Origin: Sinorhizobium shofinae
GTDB taxonomy: Bacteria; Pseudomonadota; Alphaproteobacteria; Rhizobiales; Rhizobiaceae
Length of the DNA: 64,000 bases
Direction: 5' to 3'
Assembly (NCBI GenBank): GCA_001704765.1
Contig: MBFK01000198.1
Location: forward strand, 1 to 64,000
The stretch's first letter is position 1, and every line of letters begins with the position of its first letter. This document shows positions 1 through 7,924 of the stretch, one piece after another. The translations under genes and the position numbers were made by a program. Under the pieces are notes generated by a model. That model ran no database searches. It saw only the letters and a program-made list of their open reading frames with translations, and had not been told where the DNA came from.

Positions 1-272
1 TCGCCCTCGTCGACGGCAATGTCGACAGCAAGGGCACGCGCAAGGTGGCGGAAGCCTACCTCGCCTATCTCTACAGCGATGTCGGCCAGAAGATCGCCGC
101 CAAGCACTACTACCGGCCGTTCAAACCCGAGCTCGCCGACCCCAAGGACACCGCCCGCTTCGCCGATCTCAAACTGGTCACTATTGACGAATTCGGCGGT
201 TGGAAGGAAGCTCAGCCGAAATTCTTCGCCGATGGTGGGATTTTCGACCAGATCTACAAGCCGGGGCAATAA
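1..272 (+). CDS. sbp: Sulfate ABC transporter periplasmic substrate-binding protein, C-terminal part
   Basis: This is the last ~90 residues of a sulfate/thiosulfate-binding protein; the gene enters from outside the window and stops at TAA 270-272. The tail reads ALVDGNVDSKGTRKVAEAY and then YLYSDVGQKIAAKHYYRPF, which is the typical C-terminal block of the Sbp/CysP family (family knowledge). The protein would deliver sulfate to a CysTWA permease in the periplasm. No cysT/cysW follows, so here the gene ends its transcription unit, in line with a hairpin about 100 bases downstream. Its position next to a sulfonate operon suggests a sulfur-acquisition neighbourhood. The exact family member (Sbp versus CysP) cannot be told from the tail alone. 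Confidence 0.85.
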   Translation, partial: ALVDGNVDSKGTRKVAEAYLAYLYSDVGQKIAAKHYYRPFKPELADPKDTARFADLKLVTIDEFGGWKEAQPKFFADGGIFDQIYKPGQ

Positions 273-367
273 CAACTGATGGCCTTTCGCAGCAGCAAGC
301 GATGCCGGTAGTGGCGCGAATGCCGTGGGCTGATAAATATGCCGCTGTACGCGGTAATTCGTAAGAT

Positions 368-399
368 AGCACCGTCACCGCGATTTCGGTGACGGTGCT
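368..399 (+). terminator. Strong hairpin downstream of sbp, probable terminator
   Basis: A perfect 13-bp inverted repeat (AGCACCGTCACCG at 368-380, its complement at 387-399) encloses a 6-base loop. There is no clear T-tract after it, so an intrinsic terminator is likely but not certain; it could also be an RNA-stabilising stem for the sbp transcript. Confidence 0.5.
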
Positions 400-545
400 C
401 CTTGCGCTATGGCACTGATGTCGCTCGCGCTTTAGAGGCGACCCCGCACCACCTTAAACTACTCATTCTCGCGGTCACCCCAGCGATGGTGGCTGTCGTC
501 GCAGCGCACGTCGTCGACGGACCACGCCGCTATGAAAAATGTTGC

Positions 546-574
546 TTATTAAATCGACAATTTTAGTCGAATAA
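546..574. promoter_or_regulatory. AT-rich inverted repeat upstream of the ssu operon
   Basis: In an otherwise featureless 429-base gap (273-701), TTATT (546-550) and TCGAC (554-558) are mirrored by GTCGA (566-570) and ATAA (571-574) around an AT-rich centre. It lies about 130 bases before the ssuA start, a reasonable place for a promoter/operator. No activator consensus could be assigned. No other gene is seen in this gap. Confidence 0.3.
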
Positions 575-701
575 TGTTTGTGAGCCTCGCTTCGGCCCGT
601 TAGCGTGGAAGCCTGTCGGGTAATCTTGATCGCGGTCCTGAACGGTGGTGTACGGAACGTGCAGCCTGGATCCCAATGACGACGACCAAGGAGTCTATTC
701 A

Positions 702-1649
702 ATGAAGCTTGTACGGTACCTCGCAAAGATTGCTCTCGTCTGGGGCATCGTCATCGGCGTCGCCACGGCAGCCGACGGGGAAGACAAGATCGTCCGGATA
801 GGGTTTCAAAAGTACGGCACGCTCATCCTATTGAAGACGAAGGGGCTCCTTGAGGAAAGGCTGAAGCCGCAGGGCTATACCGTCGAATGGACAGAGTTCC
901 CTGCCGGGCCGCAGCTCCTCGAGGCGCTCAATATCGGGTCCATCGATTTCGGCACAACCGGTGAGGCCCCACCGATTTTCGCGCAGGCGGCCGGTGCGCC
1001 GCTGGTCTATGTCGGCTATGAGCCGCCGGCACCTGAAGCCGAGGCAATCATCGTTCCGGAGGACAGCCCTCTTAAAACCGTCGCCGACCTCAAGGGAAAA
1101 AAAGTAGCGCTGAACAAGGGCTCGAACGTTCACTACCTGCTCGTCAAGGCCCTCGAGAAGGCCGGGCTTTCCTATTCAGACATAGAAGTCTCGTTCCTGC
1201 CGCCGGCAGACGCACGCGCCGCCTTTGAGAAGGGTGCGGTCGACGCATGGGTGATCTGGGAACCGTTCCTCGCTGCCGCAGAGGCTGCCACCGGAGCCAG
1301 GCAGTTGGCGAACGGCAGCGGAGTCGTGGACAATCACGAGTTCTATCTCGCCTCGCGCAACTTCGTCGACACGCATCCCGAGGCGGTCGACACCATCTTC
1401 GCCTCGCTCAGCGAGGTCGACGCCTGGATCAACGCCAATCGTGGCGATGTAGCCGAGCAGTTCTCTCCGGCACTTGGACTTCCGAAGGATGTGCTCGAAG
1501 TCGCCGTCCAGCGGCGGCAGTACGGCGTGAAGCCGATCACGCCGGAGGTGGTTGCTTCGCAGCAGAAGATCGCCGACGTGTTCCACGAGCTCGGTCTGAT
1601 CCCGGCGGCGATACGGATCGACGACGCCGTCGAGAAGCCGCACCAGTGA
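702..1649 (+). CDS. ssuA: Aliphatic sulfonate ABC transporter substrate-binding protein (SsuA-like)
   Basis: The 315-residue product has an N-terminal signal peptide (hydrophobic residues 9-23, likely cut after ATA) and the SsuA/TauA-type periplasmic binding fold. The block FGTTGEAPPIFAQAAGAPLV (residues 83-102) and the following ADLKGKKVALNKGSNVHYLL are characteristic of the sulfonate/taurine/nitrate-binding family. The ATG at 702 was chosen because AAGGAG lies ten bases upstream and a signal peptide begins there; an upstream in-frame start at 645 would add 19 non-hydrophobic residues. It is the first gene of an ssuA-ssuC-ssuB order. The exact ligand (alkanesulfonate, taurine or another sulfonate) is inferred, not shown. 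Confidence 0.88.
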   Translation: MKLVRYLAKIALVWGIVIGVATAADGEDKIVRIGFQKYGTLILLKTKGLLEERLKPQGYTVEWTEFPAGPQLLEALNIGSIDFGTTGEAPPIFAQAAGAPLVYVGYEPPAPEAEAIIVPEDSPLKTVADLKGKKVALNKGSNVHYLLVKALEKAGLSYSDIEVSFLPPADARAAFEKGAVDAWVIWEPFLAAAEAATGARQLANGSGVVDNHEFYLASRNFVDTHPEAVDTIFASLSEVDAWINANRGDVAEQFSPALGLPKDVLEVAVQRRQYGVKPITPEVVASQQKIADVFHELGLIPAAIRIDDAVEKPHQ

Positions 1650-1685
1650 GGTCGGCAACGAAATTCGGCTGACCGGAAATTCCTG

Positions 1686-2504
1686 ATGGCGGTTCGTCCA
1701 CAGCATAAAAACCGAGGCGCGGCGGCGCTACAGTTCCTGGCTTCCTGGGCTCTGCCCTTGGGTATACTGGTCCTATGGGAAATCGCCTCACGTAGCGGCG
1801 TGCTTTCGACGCGTCTCCTGCCGGCGCCGAGCGCAGTGGCAGCCGCCTTCTGGGAAAGCCTGCGCAACGGCACGCTCCTGACCCACGCCGCCATCTCGAC
1901 AGAGCGAGCTCTGAAAGGGCTTATCATCGGTGGCGGTATCGGCTTTGCCCTCGGTATCCTGGCAGGAATTTCGCGGCTCGTCGAAACCGTGTTCGACTCC
2001 TCGATGCAGATGCTCCGCAACGTACCGCATCTCGCCATCATCCCCCTGGTCATCCTCTGGTTCGGGATTGGCGAGGAGGCGAAGATCTTTCTCGTGGCGA
2101 TCGGAACCGCCTTTCCTCTCTACCTGAATACGTTTCACGGCATCCGCACCATCGACGTCCGGCTAATCGAAATGGCGCGCGTCTACGGGCTCGGCCGTCT
2201 GGCGCTCTTCTGGCGGGTGATCCTGCCTGGCGCATTGCCATCAGTCCTCGTCGGCCTGCGCTTCTCGCTCGGCATCATGTGGCTGACCCTGATTGTCGCC
2301 GAGACGATCTCGGCCTCTTCCGGGATCGGCTACATGACCATGAACGCGCGGGAATTCCTGCAGACCGACATCGTCGTCCTCGGGATCATCGTCTATGCGC
2401 TGCTCGGCAAGCTTGCCGACACGATCACACGTTTGATCGAGGCACGCGCTCTCGCCTGGCATCCCGCCTATCGACTGAACGCAACCAGGGAAGCGACATC
2501 ATGA
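1686..2504 (+). CDS. ssuC: Sulfonate ABC transporter permease (SsuC-like)
   Basis: A 272-residue inner-membrane protein of the BPD permease superfamily with about six hydrophobic helices; residues ~160-230 hold the EAA-like coupling loop (around LIEMARVYGLGRLALFWRVI). The sequence RNVPHLAIIPLVILWFGIGE is typical of the SsuC/TauC/NrtB group. It starts 36 bases after ssuA and its stop overlaps the ssuB start by four bases (ATGA), so the three are one operon. It would form the dimeric channel for the sulfonate taken up by SsuA. Confidence 0.88.
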   Translation: MAVRPQHKNRGAAALQFLASWALPLGILVLWEIASRSGVLSTRLLPAPSAVAAAFWESLRNGTLLTHAAISTERALKGLIIGGGIGFALGILAGISRLVETVFDSSMQMLRNVPHLAIIPLVILWFGIGEEAKIFLVAIGTAFPLYLNTFHGIRTIDVRLIEMARVYGLGRLALFWRVILPGALPSVLVGLRFSLGIMWLTLIVAETISASSGIGYMTMNAREFLQTDIVVLGIIVYALLGKLADTITRLIEARALAWHPAYRLNATREATS

Positions 2505-3334
2505 GCGAGCCGGCGTCCGACCTTCGTCTGCGTAAACGTGCTAGCCTTCAGCAAGCGGGCGCGGGCGAGACCCAATTGAACGTGGTTCAAGAGCTGATCC
2601 ACCGGAAGCAGGAAGAGCGGCCGGTAAATGGACATGCCGTGCTGCTCAACGGCCTGTCCAAATCATTTGGCGACCGGCGGGTGCTCTCGGAATTGGACCT
2701 TGAGATTCCCGCCGGCCAGTTGCTGGCGATCGTCGGACGCTCCGGTTGCGGCAAGTCTACGCTGCTGCGCCTCATTGCCGGGCTCGACCGGCCGACCAGC
2801 GGCAAGATCTCGGTGGCCGGTACTGACGTCGAGTCGCTGCAGTCGAATGTGCGGCTCCTGTTTCAGGATGCACGGTTGCTTCCGTGGCATCGCGTTCTCG
2901 GCAATGTCGGCATCGCGCGGACGAAGGGCTGGCGTGAGACCGCCGCGGCGGCTCTTGCCGATGTCGGGCTTGCCGACCGGGCAAATGATTGGCCCGCTGT
3001 CCTCTCGGGTGGCCAGGCCCAGCGCGTCGCCCTTGCGCGCGCCTTGGTGAGCCGGCCGAGCGTTCTTCTTCTGGACGAGCCGTTCGGGGCTCTCGATGCT
3101 CTGACGCGCATGGAGATGCACCGCTTGCTCGAGTGCATCTGGCGCGAGCACGGTTTCACGACGGTCCTGATCACGCACGATGTCGCCGAGGCGGTCGCCC
3201 TTGCCGATCGGGTGATCGTGCTCCGGGACGGTGGGATCGCCTTGGATATGCCGATCGATCTTCCGCGGCCACGGCGCGAGGCAGCCGACACCTCGGCCGT
3301 GGCGCTGCAGGCCCGAATCCTCGATGAGGTATAA
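2501..3334 (+). CDS. ssuB: Sulfonate ABC transporter ATP-binding protein (SsuB-like)
   Basis: The 277-residue ATPase carries Walker A GRSGCGKST (about residues 79-87), the signature LSGGQAQRVALARAL, Walker B VLLLDEPFGALD and an H-loop (LITHDVAEAV). The motifs are intact and of the nitrate/sulfonate/taurine class. The ATG overlaps the ssuC stop, which fixes the start; this leaves an unusual ~45-residue N-terminal extension before the ABC domain, as in some proteobacterial SsuB proteins. It powers the SsuAC importer. A substrate-binding-like gene follows within eight bases. Confidence 0.88.
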   Translation: MSEPASDLRLRKRASLQQAGAGETQLNVVQELIHRKQEERPVNGHAVLLNGLSKSFGDRRVLSELDLEIPAGQLLAIVGRSGCGKSTLLRLIAGLDRPTSGKISVAGTDVESLQSNVRLLFQDARLLPWHRVLGNVGIARTKGWRETAAAALADVGLADRANDWPAVLSGGQAQRVALARALVSRPSVLLLDEPFGALDALTRMEMHRLLECIWREHGFTTVLITHDVAEAVALADRVIVLRDGGIALDMPIDLPRPRREAADTSAVALQARILDEV

Positions 3335-3341
3335 GCGGGTC

Positions 3342-4151
3342 ATGCGTCTTGTCAGCCTTGCGATGTATGTCAGCCCACCACCACCAGTGGCAGAAGCGAC
3401 CGCGGCTCTATGGGCCTATCTTGCTCAGCGCTTGCGTGCCGCCGGAATTGGCGTGCCGGATGTCCTGGACGACACGGTGCGCTACGACGAGGCATGGACG
3501 CATCCGGCGCTCTTCTTCGCCCAGACCTGCGGCTATCCTTACGTCAAGCAACTTCGTGGCAAGGTCCGACTTGTGGCGACGCCAGCCTACGGCCATGCGG
3601 GCTGCGAGGGGGCCCTCAAGCGCAGTTTCGTGATCGTTCGCAAGGACGCACCGATCGGGCAGATCGCCGATCTGAGAGGAAGTCGCGCCGCGATAAACGA
3701 GCCGGACAGCAACTCGGGCGTCAATCTCTTCCGAGCCCTGATTGCACCCTACGCCGAAGGCAGGCCCTTCTTCCGCTCGGTTATCACGACGGGCGGGCAT
3801 AGGATGAGTATCGCGGCGGTTGCGTTGAATGAGGCAGATGTTGCATCGATCGACTGCGTGACTTACGGCAACATTCTGCGTTTCGAGCCGCAAAGGCTCG
3901 ACGACGTGCGCGTGATTGCCGAGACGCCGAACGGCCCAGGACTGCCGTTCATCACCCATATCGACACGTCGCCGGACGAAGTGTCCGTGCTGCGAGAAGC
4001 TCTACGGGATGCAATGGACGACCCGGCGCTCAAGTCGGTGCGCGATCTCCTGTCGCTCAAAGGTGTCGAGTTCCTTGAGGACGCGGACTATGAGTCTTTG
4101 GCGGACCTGGAGCGGCAGGCAGTCGCGCTCGGCTACCCGGCGATCGCATGA
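3342..4151 (+). CDS. PhnD-like substrate-binding-fold protein without signal peptide
   Basis: This 269-residue protein resembles the PhnD/phosphonate-binding superfamily (periplasmic binding protein type 2 fold): the order of LVATPAYGHAGCEGALKRSF, GSRAAINEPDSNSGVNLFRA and a VASIDCVTYGNI block fits it. There is no N-terminal signal peptide, so the product is probably cytoplasmic or the start lies elsewhere; no better start with a hydrophobic leader is visible upstream. It begins eight bases after ssuB and is very likely cotranscribed. Its 3' end overlaps the converging ABC ATPase gene by 19 bases. Its role in sulfonate or phosphorus uptake is unknown; a sensing or accessory function is a guess. 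Confidence 0.75.
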   Translation: MRLVSLAMYVSPPPPVAEATAALWAYLAQRLRAAGIGVPDVLDDTVRYDEAWTHPALFFAQTCGYPYVKQLRGKVRLVATPAYGHAGCEGALKRSFVIVRKDAPIGQIADLRGSRAAINEPDSNSGVNLFRALIAPYAEGRPFFRSVITTGGHRMSIAAVALNEADVASIDCVTYGNILRFEPQRLDDVRVIAETPNGPGLPFITHIDTSPDEVSVLREALRDAMDDPALKSVRDLLSLKGVEFLEDADYESLADLERQAVALGYPAIA

Positions 4152-5098
4152 GGGACTGCCGTCTCGTTGACCGGGAAAATACAGGCGACCGCGCGACCGT
4201 CCGGTTTGCGGACAAGTTCGGGCGAGACCTTGGCGCAGACAGGTCTCGCAACTGGGCAACGCGGATGAAAGCGGCAGCCGGAGGGTGGATTGCTCGGGGA
4301 GGGGAGTTCGCCCTTGAGCACGATGCGCTCCCGTCGCCGATCGGCCCTGACCGTCAGATTGGATGACAGAAGCGCCTCAGTGTAGGGATGGGCCGGAGCG
4401 CGGAAGATCGTCTGCGTCGGTCCCGTCTCGATGATCTGCCCGAGATACATCACGGCGACCCGATCGCTGACGCGGCCGATGACGTTCAGGTTGTGCGAGA
4501 TCAGCAGATAGCTGAGGCCAAGTTTGGCTTGCAGCGAGCGCAACAGGTTGAGCAGCTCGCCCTGCACGGAAATATCGAGCCCCGCCGTCGGTTCGTCGGC
4601 GATGATGATTTGCGGCTTTGCGGCGAGCGCCCTCAACAGCGCAACACGGCGCGCCTGGCCGCCGCTCAGCTGATGCGGATAGCGGTGAAGAAGCTGGGGC
4701 CCGAGCCCGATGCCTGAACCGAGCTCGAGCAGCGCCTGCCAATTCGCGAGGCTGAAGTCGCGACGGATCTTCAAGGGTTCTGCCAGCAAGGTGGAAACGG
4801 TCATCCGAGGCGAAAGCGAGGCGGCCGGATCCTGGAAAAGCAGCTGGACCTTGTCGCGTGCATGGGGCTTGCCCGGCCTTCTTTTTGGCAGGACATCATG
4901 GCCATCAATGAACAGTCTTCCGGAAGACAGCGGCGTGAGCCCGGCGAGCGCCCGTGCAACGGAAGACTTGCCGCAGCCGCTCTCGCCGACGAGGCCAAGC
5001 GTCTCCGCTAGAAACAGCTCGAAGCTGACGCCGGCAACGGTGGTCGTCGTTCCATAACGCACCATGGCGTCCTTCAGCGAAAGCACGGGGTCGTTCAT
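4133..5098 (-). CDS. Oligopeptide/dipeptide ABC transporter ATP-binding protein (DppF/OppF type)
   Basis: The 321-residue ATPase has Walker A GESGCGKSS, Q-loop QLLFQDPAASLSPRMT, signature LSGGQARRVALLRALA and Walker B IIIADEPTAGLD. The C-terminal extension with the cysteine-containing CRFHPRCPVARPVC motif is typical of peptide/nickel importer ATPases. The start at 5098 was chosen because this ATG overlaps the stop of the upstream ATPase (ATGA); the open frame extends 24 codons further but inside that gene. It is the last gene of a five-gene importer operon read leftwards, pairing with the DppD-like ATPase as the second nucleotide-binding subunit. Confidence 0.9.
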   Translation of the reverse strand: MNDPVLSLKDAMVRYGTTTTVAGVSFELFLAETLGLVGESGCGKSSVARALAGLTPLSSGRLFIDGHDVLPKRRPGKPHARDKVQLLFQDPAASLSPRMTVSTLLAEPLKIRRDFSLANWQALLELGSGIGLGPQLLHRYPHQLSGGQARRVALLRALAAKPQIIIADEPTAGLDISVQGELLNLLRSLQAKLGLSYLLISHNLNVIGRVSDRVAVMYLGQIIETGPTQTIFRAPAHPYTEALLSSNLTVRADRRRERIVLKGELPSPSNPPSGCRFHPRCPVARPVCAKVSPELVRKPDGRAVACIFPVNETAVPHAIAG

Positions 5099-6072
5099 GC
5101 CGGCGCTCCTTTCCAGCAGGTGAACCGGTGCGTCTTGCCGGTTCTGATCAGCGGCGGTGGCTCGGTGCACCGTGCCTCCCTTTCTGGACAGCGTCCGGCA
5201 AAAACACAGCCGCGCGGGCGCCTTGCCAGATCAGGTACGCTTCCCGGAATGGTCTTGAGTTCGGCGGTCCCGGTGACGCTCTCGTAGGGATCGATCTCGC
5301 AGGCAAGGAGCGCGCGCGTATAGGGATGCCGGGGCTCGTGAAGCACTTTTTGGACCGGGCCGGCTTCGACGACCGTGCCGGCATACATCACGACGACGCT
5401 TTCGCACAATTCGGCGATCAAGCCCATGCTGTGGCTAACGATGAGCAGCGAGCAGGCGGTCTCTTGCCGCAATGTCTGCAGCAACTCGACGATCTGTGTT
5501 TCGATCGTGGCGTCGAGCGCGGTCGTCGGCTCATCGGCGATCAGCAGCTTCGGCTCCACCAGCAACGCCATGGCGATGACGACGCGTTGTCGCATGCCGC
5601 CGGAGAATTCGTGTGGGTACTGCTTCATCCGGCGCGCGGCGTCCTGCACGCCGACTTTGGTGAGGACCTCAACCGCCCGGTCCCACAAGCTGCGGCGCGA
5701 ATGGTCGGGAAAGCGGCGTCGCTGAATGTCGACGAGATGGCTCCCGATGCTGAAGAATGGATTCAAGGCCGTCATCGGATCCTGAAACACGATTGCCCTA
5801 TCCGTCCCGCGTAGCGAACCGGATGCGGCCGGGCCGAGGAAATCCGTTCTTCCGCCAAAGGCGGAGGCCTTCACGGAAATATCGGCGTTGGCAGGCAGCA
5901 GGCCCAGAAGCGAAAGGGCGAGCGTGGATTTTCCGCTGCCGCTCTCGCCGACGAGGCCGACCGCTTCGCCTTTGGCGATCTCGAGATCGACCGAACTCAG
6001 GATGTGCGCCCTGCCTTGGGCCGCCGGATAGGACACGTCCAGCCCCTGGATGGACAGCAACTGCTCGCTCAT
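5095..6072 (-). CDS. Oligopeptide/dipeptide ABC transporter ATP-binding protein (DppD/OppD type)
   Basis: The 325-residue ATPase shows Walker A GESGSGKST, Q-loop IVFQDPMTALNPFFSIG, signature FSGGMRQRVVIAMALL, Walker B LLIADEPTTALD and the C-terminal cysteine motif CVFAGRCPEREARC of the oligopeptide group. Both ends overlap neighbours by four bases, which argues for translational coupling in the operon. It would energise import together with the DppF-type protein. Confidence 0.9.
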   Translation of the reverse strand: MSEQLLSIQGLDVSYPAAQGRAHILSSVDLEIAKGEAVGLVGESGSGKSTLALSLLGLLPANADISVKASAFGGRTDFLGPAASGSLRGTDRAIVFQDPMTALNPFFSIGSHLVDIQRRRFPDHSRRSLWDRAVEVLTKVGVQDAARRMKQYPHEFSGGMRQRVVIAMALLVEPKLLIADEPTTALDATIETQIVELLQTLRQETACSLLIVSHSMGLIAELCESVVVMYAGTVVEAGPVQKVLHEPRHPYTRALLACEIDPYESVTGTAELKTIPGSVPDLARRPRGCVFAGRCPEREARCTEPPPLIRTGKTHRFTCWKGAPA

Positions 6073-6902
6073 AGCGCCTTCCTCAGCTTCGGATCGAGTG
6101 TATCGCGGAGGGTCTCGCCGAGCAGCGAAAAGCCGAGCGTCGCCACCATCAGCGCCAGGCCGGAGGAAAGGGCAGGCCAGATCGACTGGTCGAGATAGGT
6201 GTAGCCATCGTTGAGGAGGTTGCCCCAGCTTGCAAGCGGCGGGCGGACACCGAGACCGAGAAAGCTCAAGCCCGCCTCGATGGTGATGACGACCGGAATA
6301 TCCATGCAGGCAAGCACGAAGATTGGCCCTATGATGTTGGGAATGACGTGATGGAGGATGATCCGCCAGCGCTCCGCGCCAAGCACGACCTCCGCCTCGA
6401 TGAAGGTGCTGTTGCGCAGAGCAAGCGTCTGGGCGCGCGCAACCCTGCCGAAATGGGGAATGAACACGATGCTGACCATCAGCACGACATTCCCGAGGCC
6501 GGGCCCGAAGACGGCGACGAGCGCCAGGGCAAGCACGATGCTCGGAAAGGACGTGACCACGTCGAACAGACCGACGATCAGGAGATCGACGGCACGCGGC
6601 GATAGGGCGGCAGTGACGCCGAGCGCGACACCGGCGGTCAAGGATATGGAGATCACCGAAAAGGCGATGCCGAGCGCCACCCTCGAACCGTAGACGAGCC
6701 GGCTCAACAGGTCGCGTCCGAGATGGTCGGTGCCGAAGAGATGCTCCAGCGATGGCCCGAGCAGCCGGTCGACCGGTGCAATGGCGTTCGGCGCATGTGG
6801 AGCAACAAGTGGCGCCGCGAGTGCCGCGAGACAGACGAGCGCCACCGCAACGAGGGCGAAGGTGCCGCCCGGGCTTCGTGCAATATCGAGGATGAAGCGC
6901 AC
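6069..6902 (-). CDS. Peptide/nickel-type ABC transporter permease (DppC type)
   Basis: A 277-residue membrane protein with the DppC-type N-terminal helix, the conserved HLFGTDHLGRDLLSRLVYGS block (about residues 54-73) and the coupling loop near RNSTFIEAEVVLGAERW. Five to six hydrophobic helices are visible. It overlaps the downstream ATPase by four bases and follows the DppB-type gene by four bases, placing it in the same operon. It forms the channel with the DppB-type subunit. Confidence 0.9.
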   Translation of the reverse strand: MRFILDIARSPGGTFALVAVALVCLAALAAPLVAPHAPNAIAPVDRLLGPSLEHLFGTDHLGRDLLSRLVYGSRVALGIAFSVISISLTAGVALGVTAALSPRAVDLLIVGLFDVVTSFPSIVLALALVAVFGPGLGNVVLMVSIVFIPHFGRVARAQTLALRNSTFIEAEVVLGAERWRIILHHVIPNIIGPIFVLACMDIPVVITIEAGLSFLGLGVRPPLASWGNLLNDGYTYLDQSIWPALSSGLALMVATLGFSLLGETLRDTLDPKLRKAL

Positions 6903-6906
6903 CGGA

Positions 6907-7890
6907 TCATCTCCCCCTGGAATTCGCGATGAGCCGCGAGCGCTCGCGCGGATCGAGGAAGGTCTGCAGAAGGTCCGCCAGAAGGTTCGTCAGCACGTAG
7001 AGAAGGACAACGACGAAGACGCAGCCCTGGACAACCGGATAATTGCGCGTGCGTATCGCGTCATAGATGAGGGAGCCGAGCCCTGGTCGATTGAAGATCA
7101 CTTCCGTGAAGACTGCTCCTCCGAGCAGCTCTCCGAAACCCATTCCGAGGACTGCGACCGTCGGTAGGATCGCTGGCCTTAGGGCGTACTTCACGAAAAT
7201 TTTCGTCTGCGAAACACCATAGGCGTTGAGCGTACGGATATGGTTCTCACCGAGCGTTTCGAGCAGGGAGGATCGCAGCAGCCGGGCGACATAGCCAATC
7301 CAGCCGACGGAAAGTGCCACGGTGGGCAAGGCGAGATGCCATAGCTGGTCGACAAAATCGCCGTCTCTGCCGGCGCCGAGAACGGGGAACCATCCCAAGG
7401 TCACCGAGAGGGTCATCAGCAGAAAGACGGAAACGACGAAGCTCGGTGTCGAGATGAAGCCGACGCTCAAGAAGGCTATTGCCCGGTCGCCGCGGCCTCC
7501 GGGGTTTTTGGCCGAGAGGAGGGCAAGCGCCACGCCTGAAAGTACAGCGATCAGCATGGCCGAGACCGCCAATGCCATCGTGTTGGGCAGGGCTGCGACG
7601 ATGAGCCCGGAAACCGGCCGGCCGTTGAAGACATCGGCACCGAGGTCACCCCGTGCGAGACTCATGAAGAAGTCGGCTGTCTGCCAGCCGAGCGGCTTGT
7701 CCAACCCGATGCGGGCATTGAGCGCGGCAACGGCCCCGGGTGTTGCGCGCGAGCCGAGAATGACAGTCGCCGGGTCGCCCGGGATCATGCGGATGAGGGC
7801 CAGCAGCAGGACAACGGAACCGGCAACGGCGAGAAGCGCCATCGCCAGCTTGAAGGCCAGATGCGTGTAAAGGAATGCGCGGCTCAGCAA
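6907..7890 (-). CDS. Peptide/nickel-type ABC transporter permease (DppB type)
   Basis: A 327-residue membrane protein with six hydrophobic helices, the DppB/NikB signature near RMIPGDPATVILGSRATPG and the C-terminal GELLGGAVFTEVIFNRPGLG block. It is 34 bases downstream of the substrate-binding gene and four bases upstream of the DppC-type gene. The start at 7890 gives a normal family length. Confidence 0.9.
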   Translation of the reverse strand: MLSRAFLYTHLAFKLAMALLAVAGSVVLLLALIRMIPGDPATVILGSRATPGAVAALNARIGLDKPLGWQTADFFMSLARGDLGADVFNGRPVSGLIVAALPNTMALAVSAMLIAVLSGVALALLSAKNPGGRGDRAIAFLSVGFISTPSFVVSVFLLMTLSVTLGWFPVLGAGRDGDFVDQLWHLALPTVALSVGWIGYVARLLRSSLLETLGENHIRTLNAYGVSQTKIFVKYALRPAILPTVAVLGMGFGELLGGAVFTEVIFNRPGLGSLIYDAIRTRNYPVVQGCVFVVVLLYVLTNLLADLLQTFLDPRERSRLIANSRGR

Positions 7891-7924
7891 GGCGCCGCGC
7901 TCCCCGAGTTAGCAAGTGCGAAGT

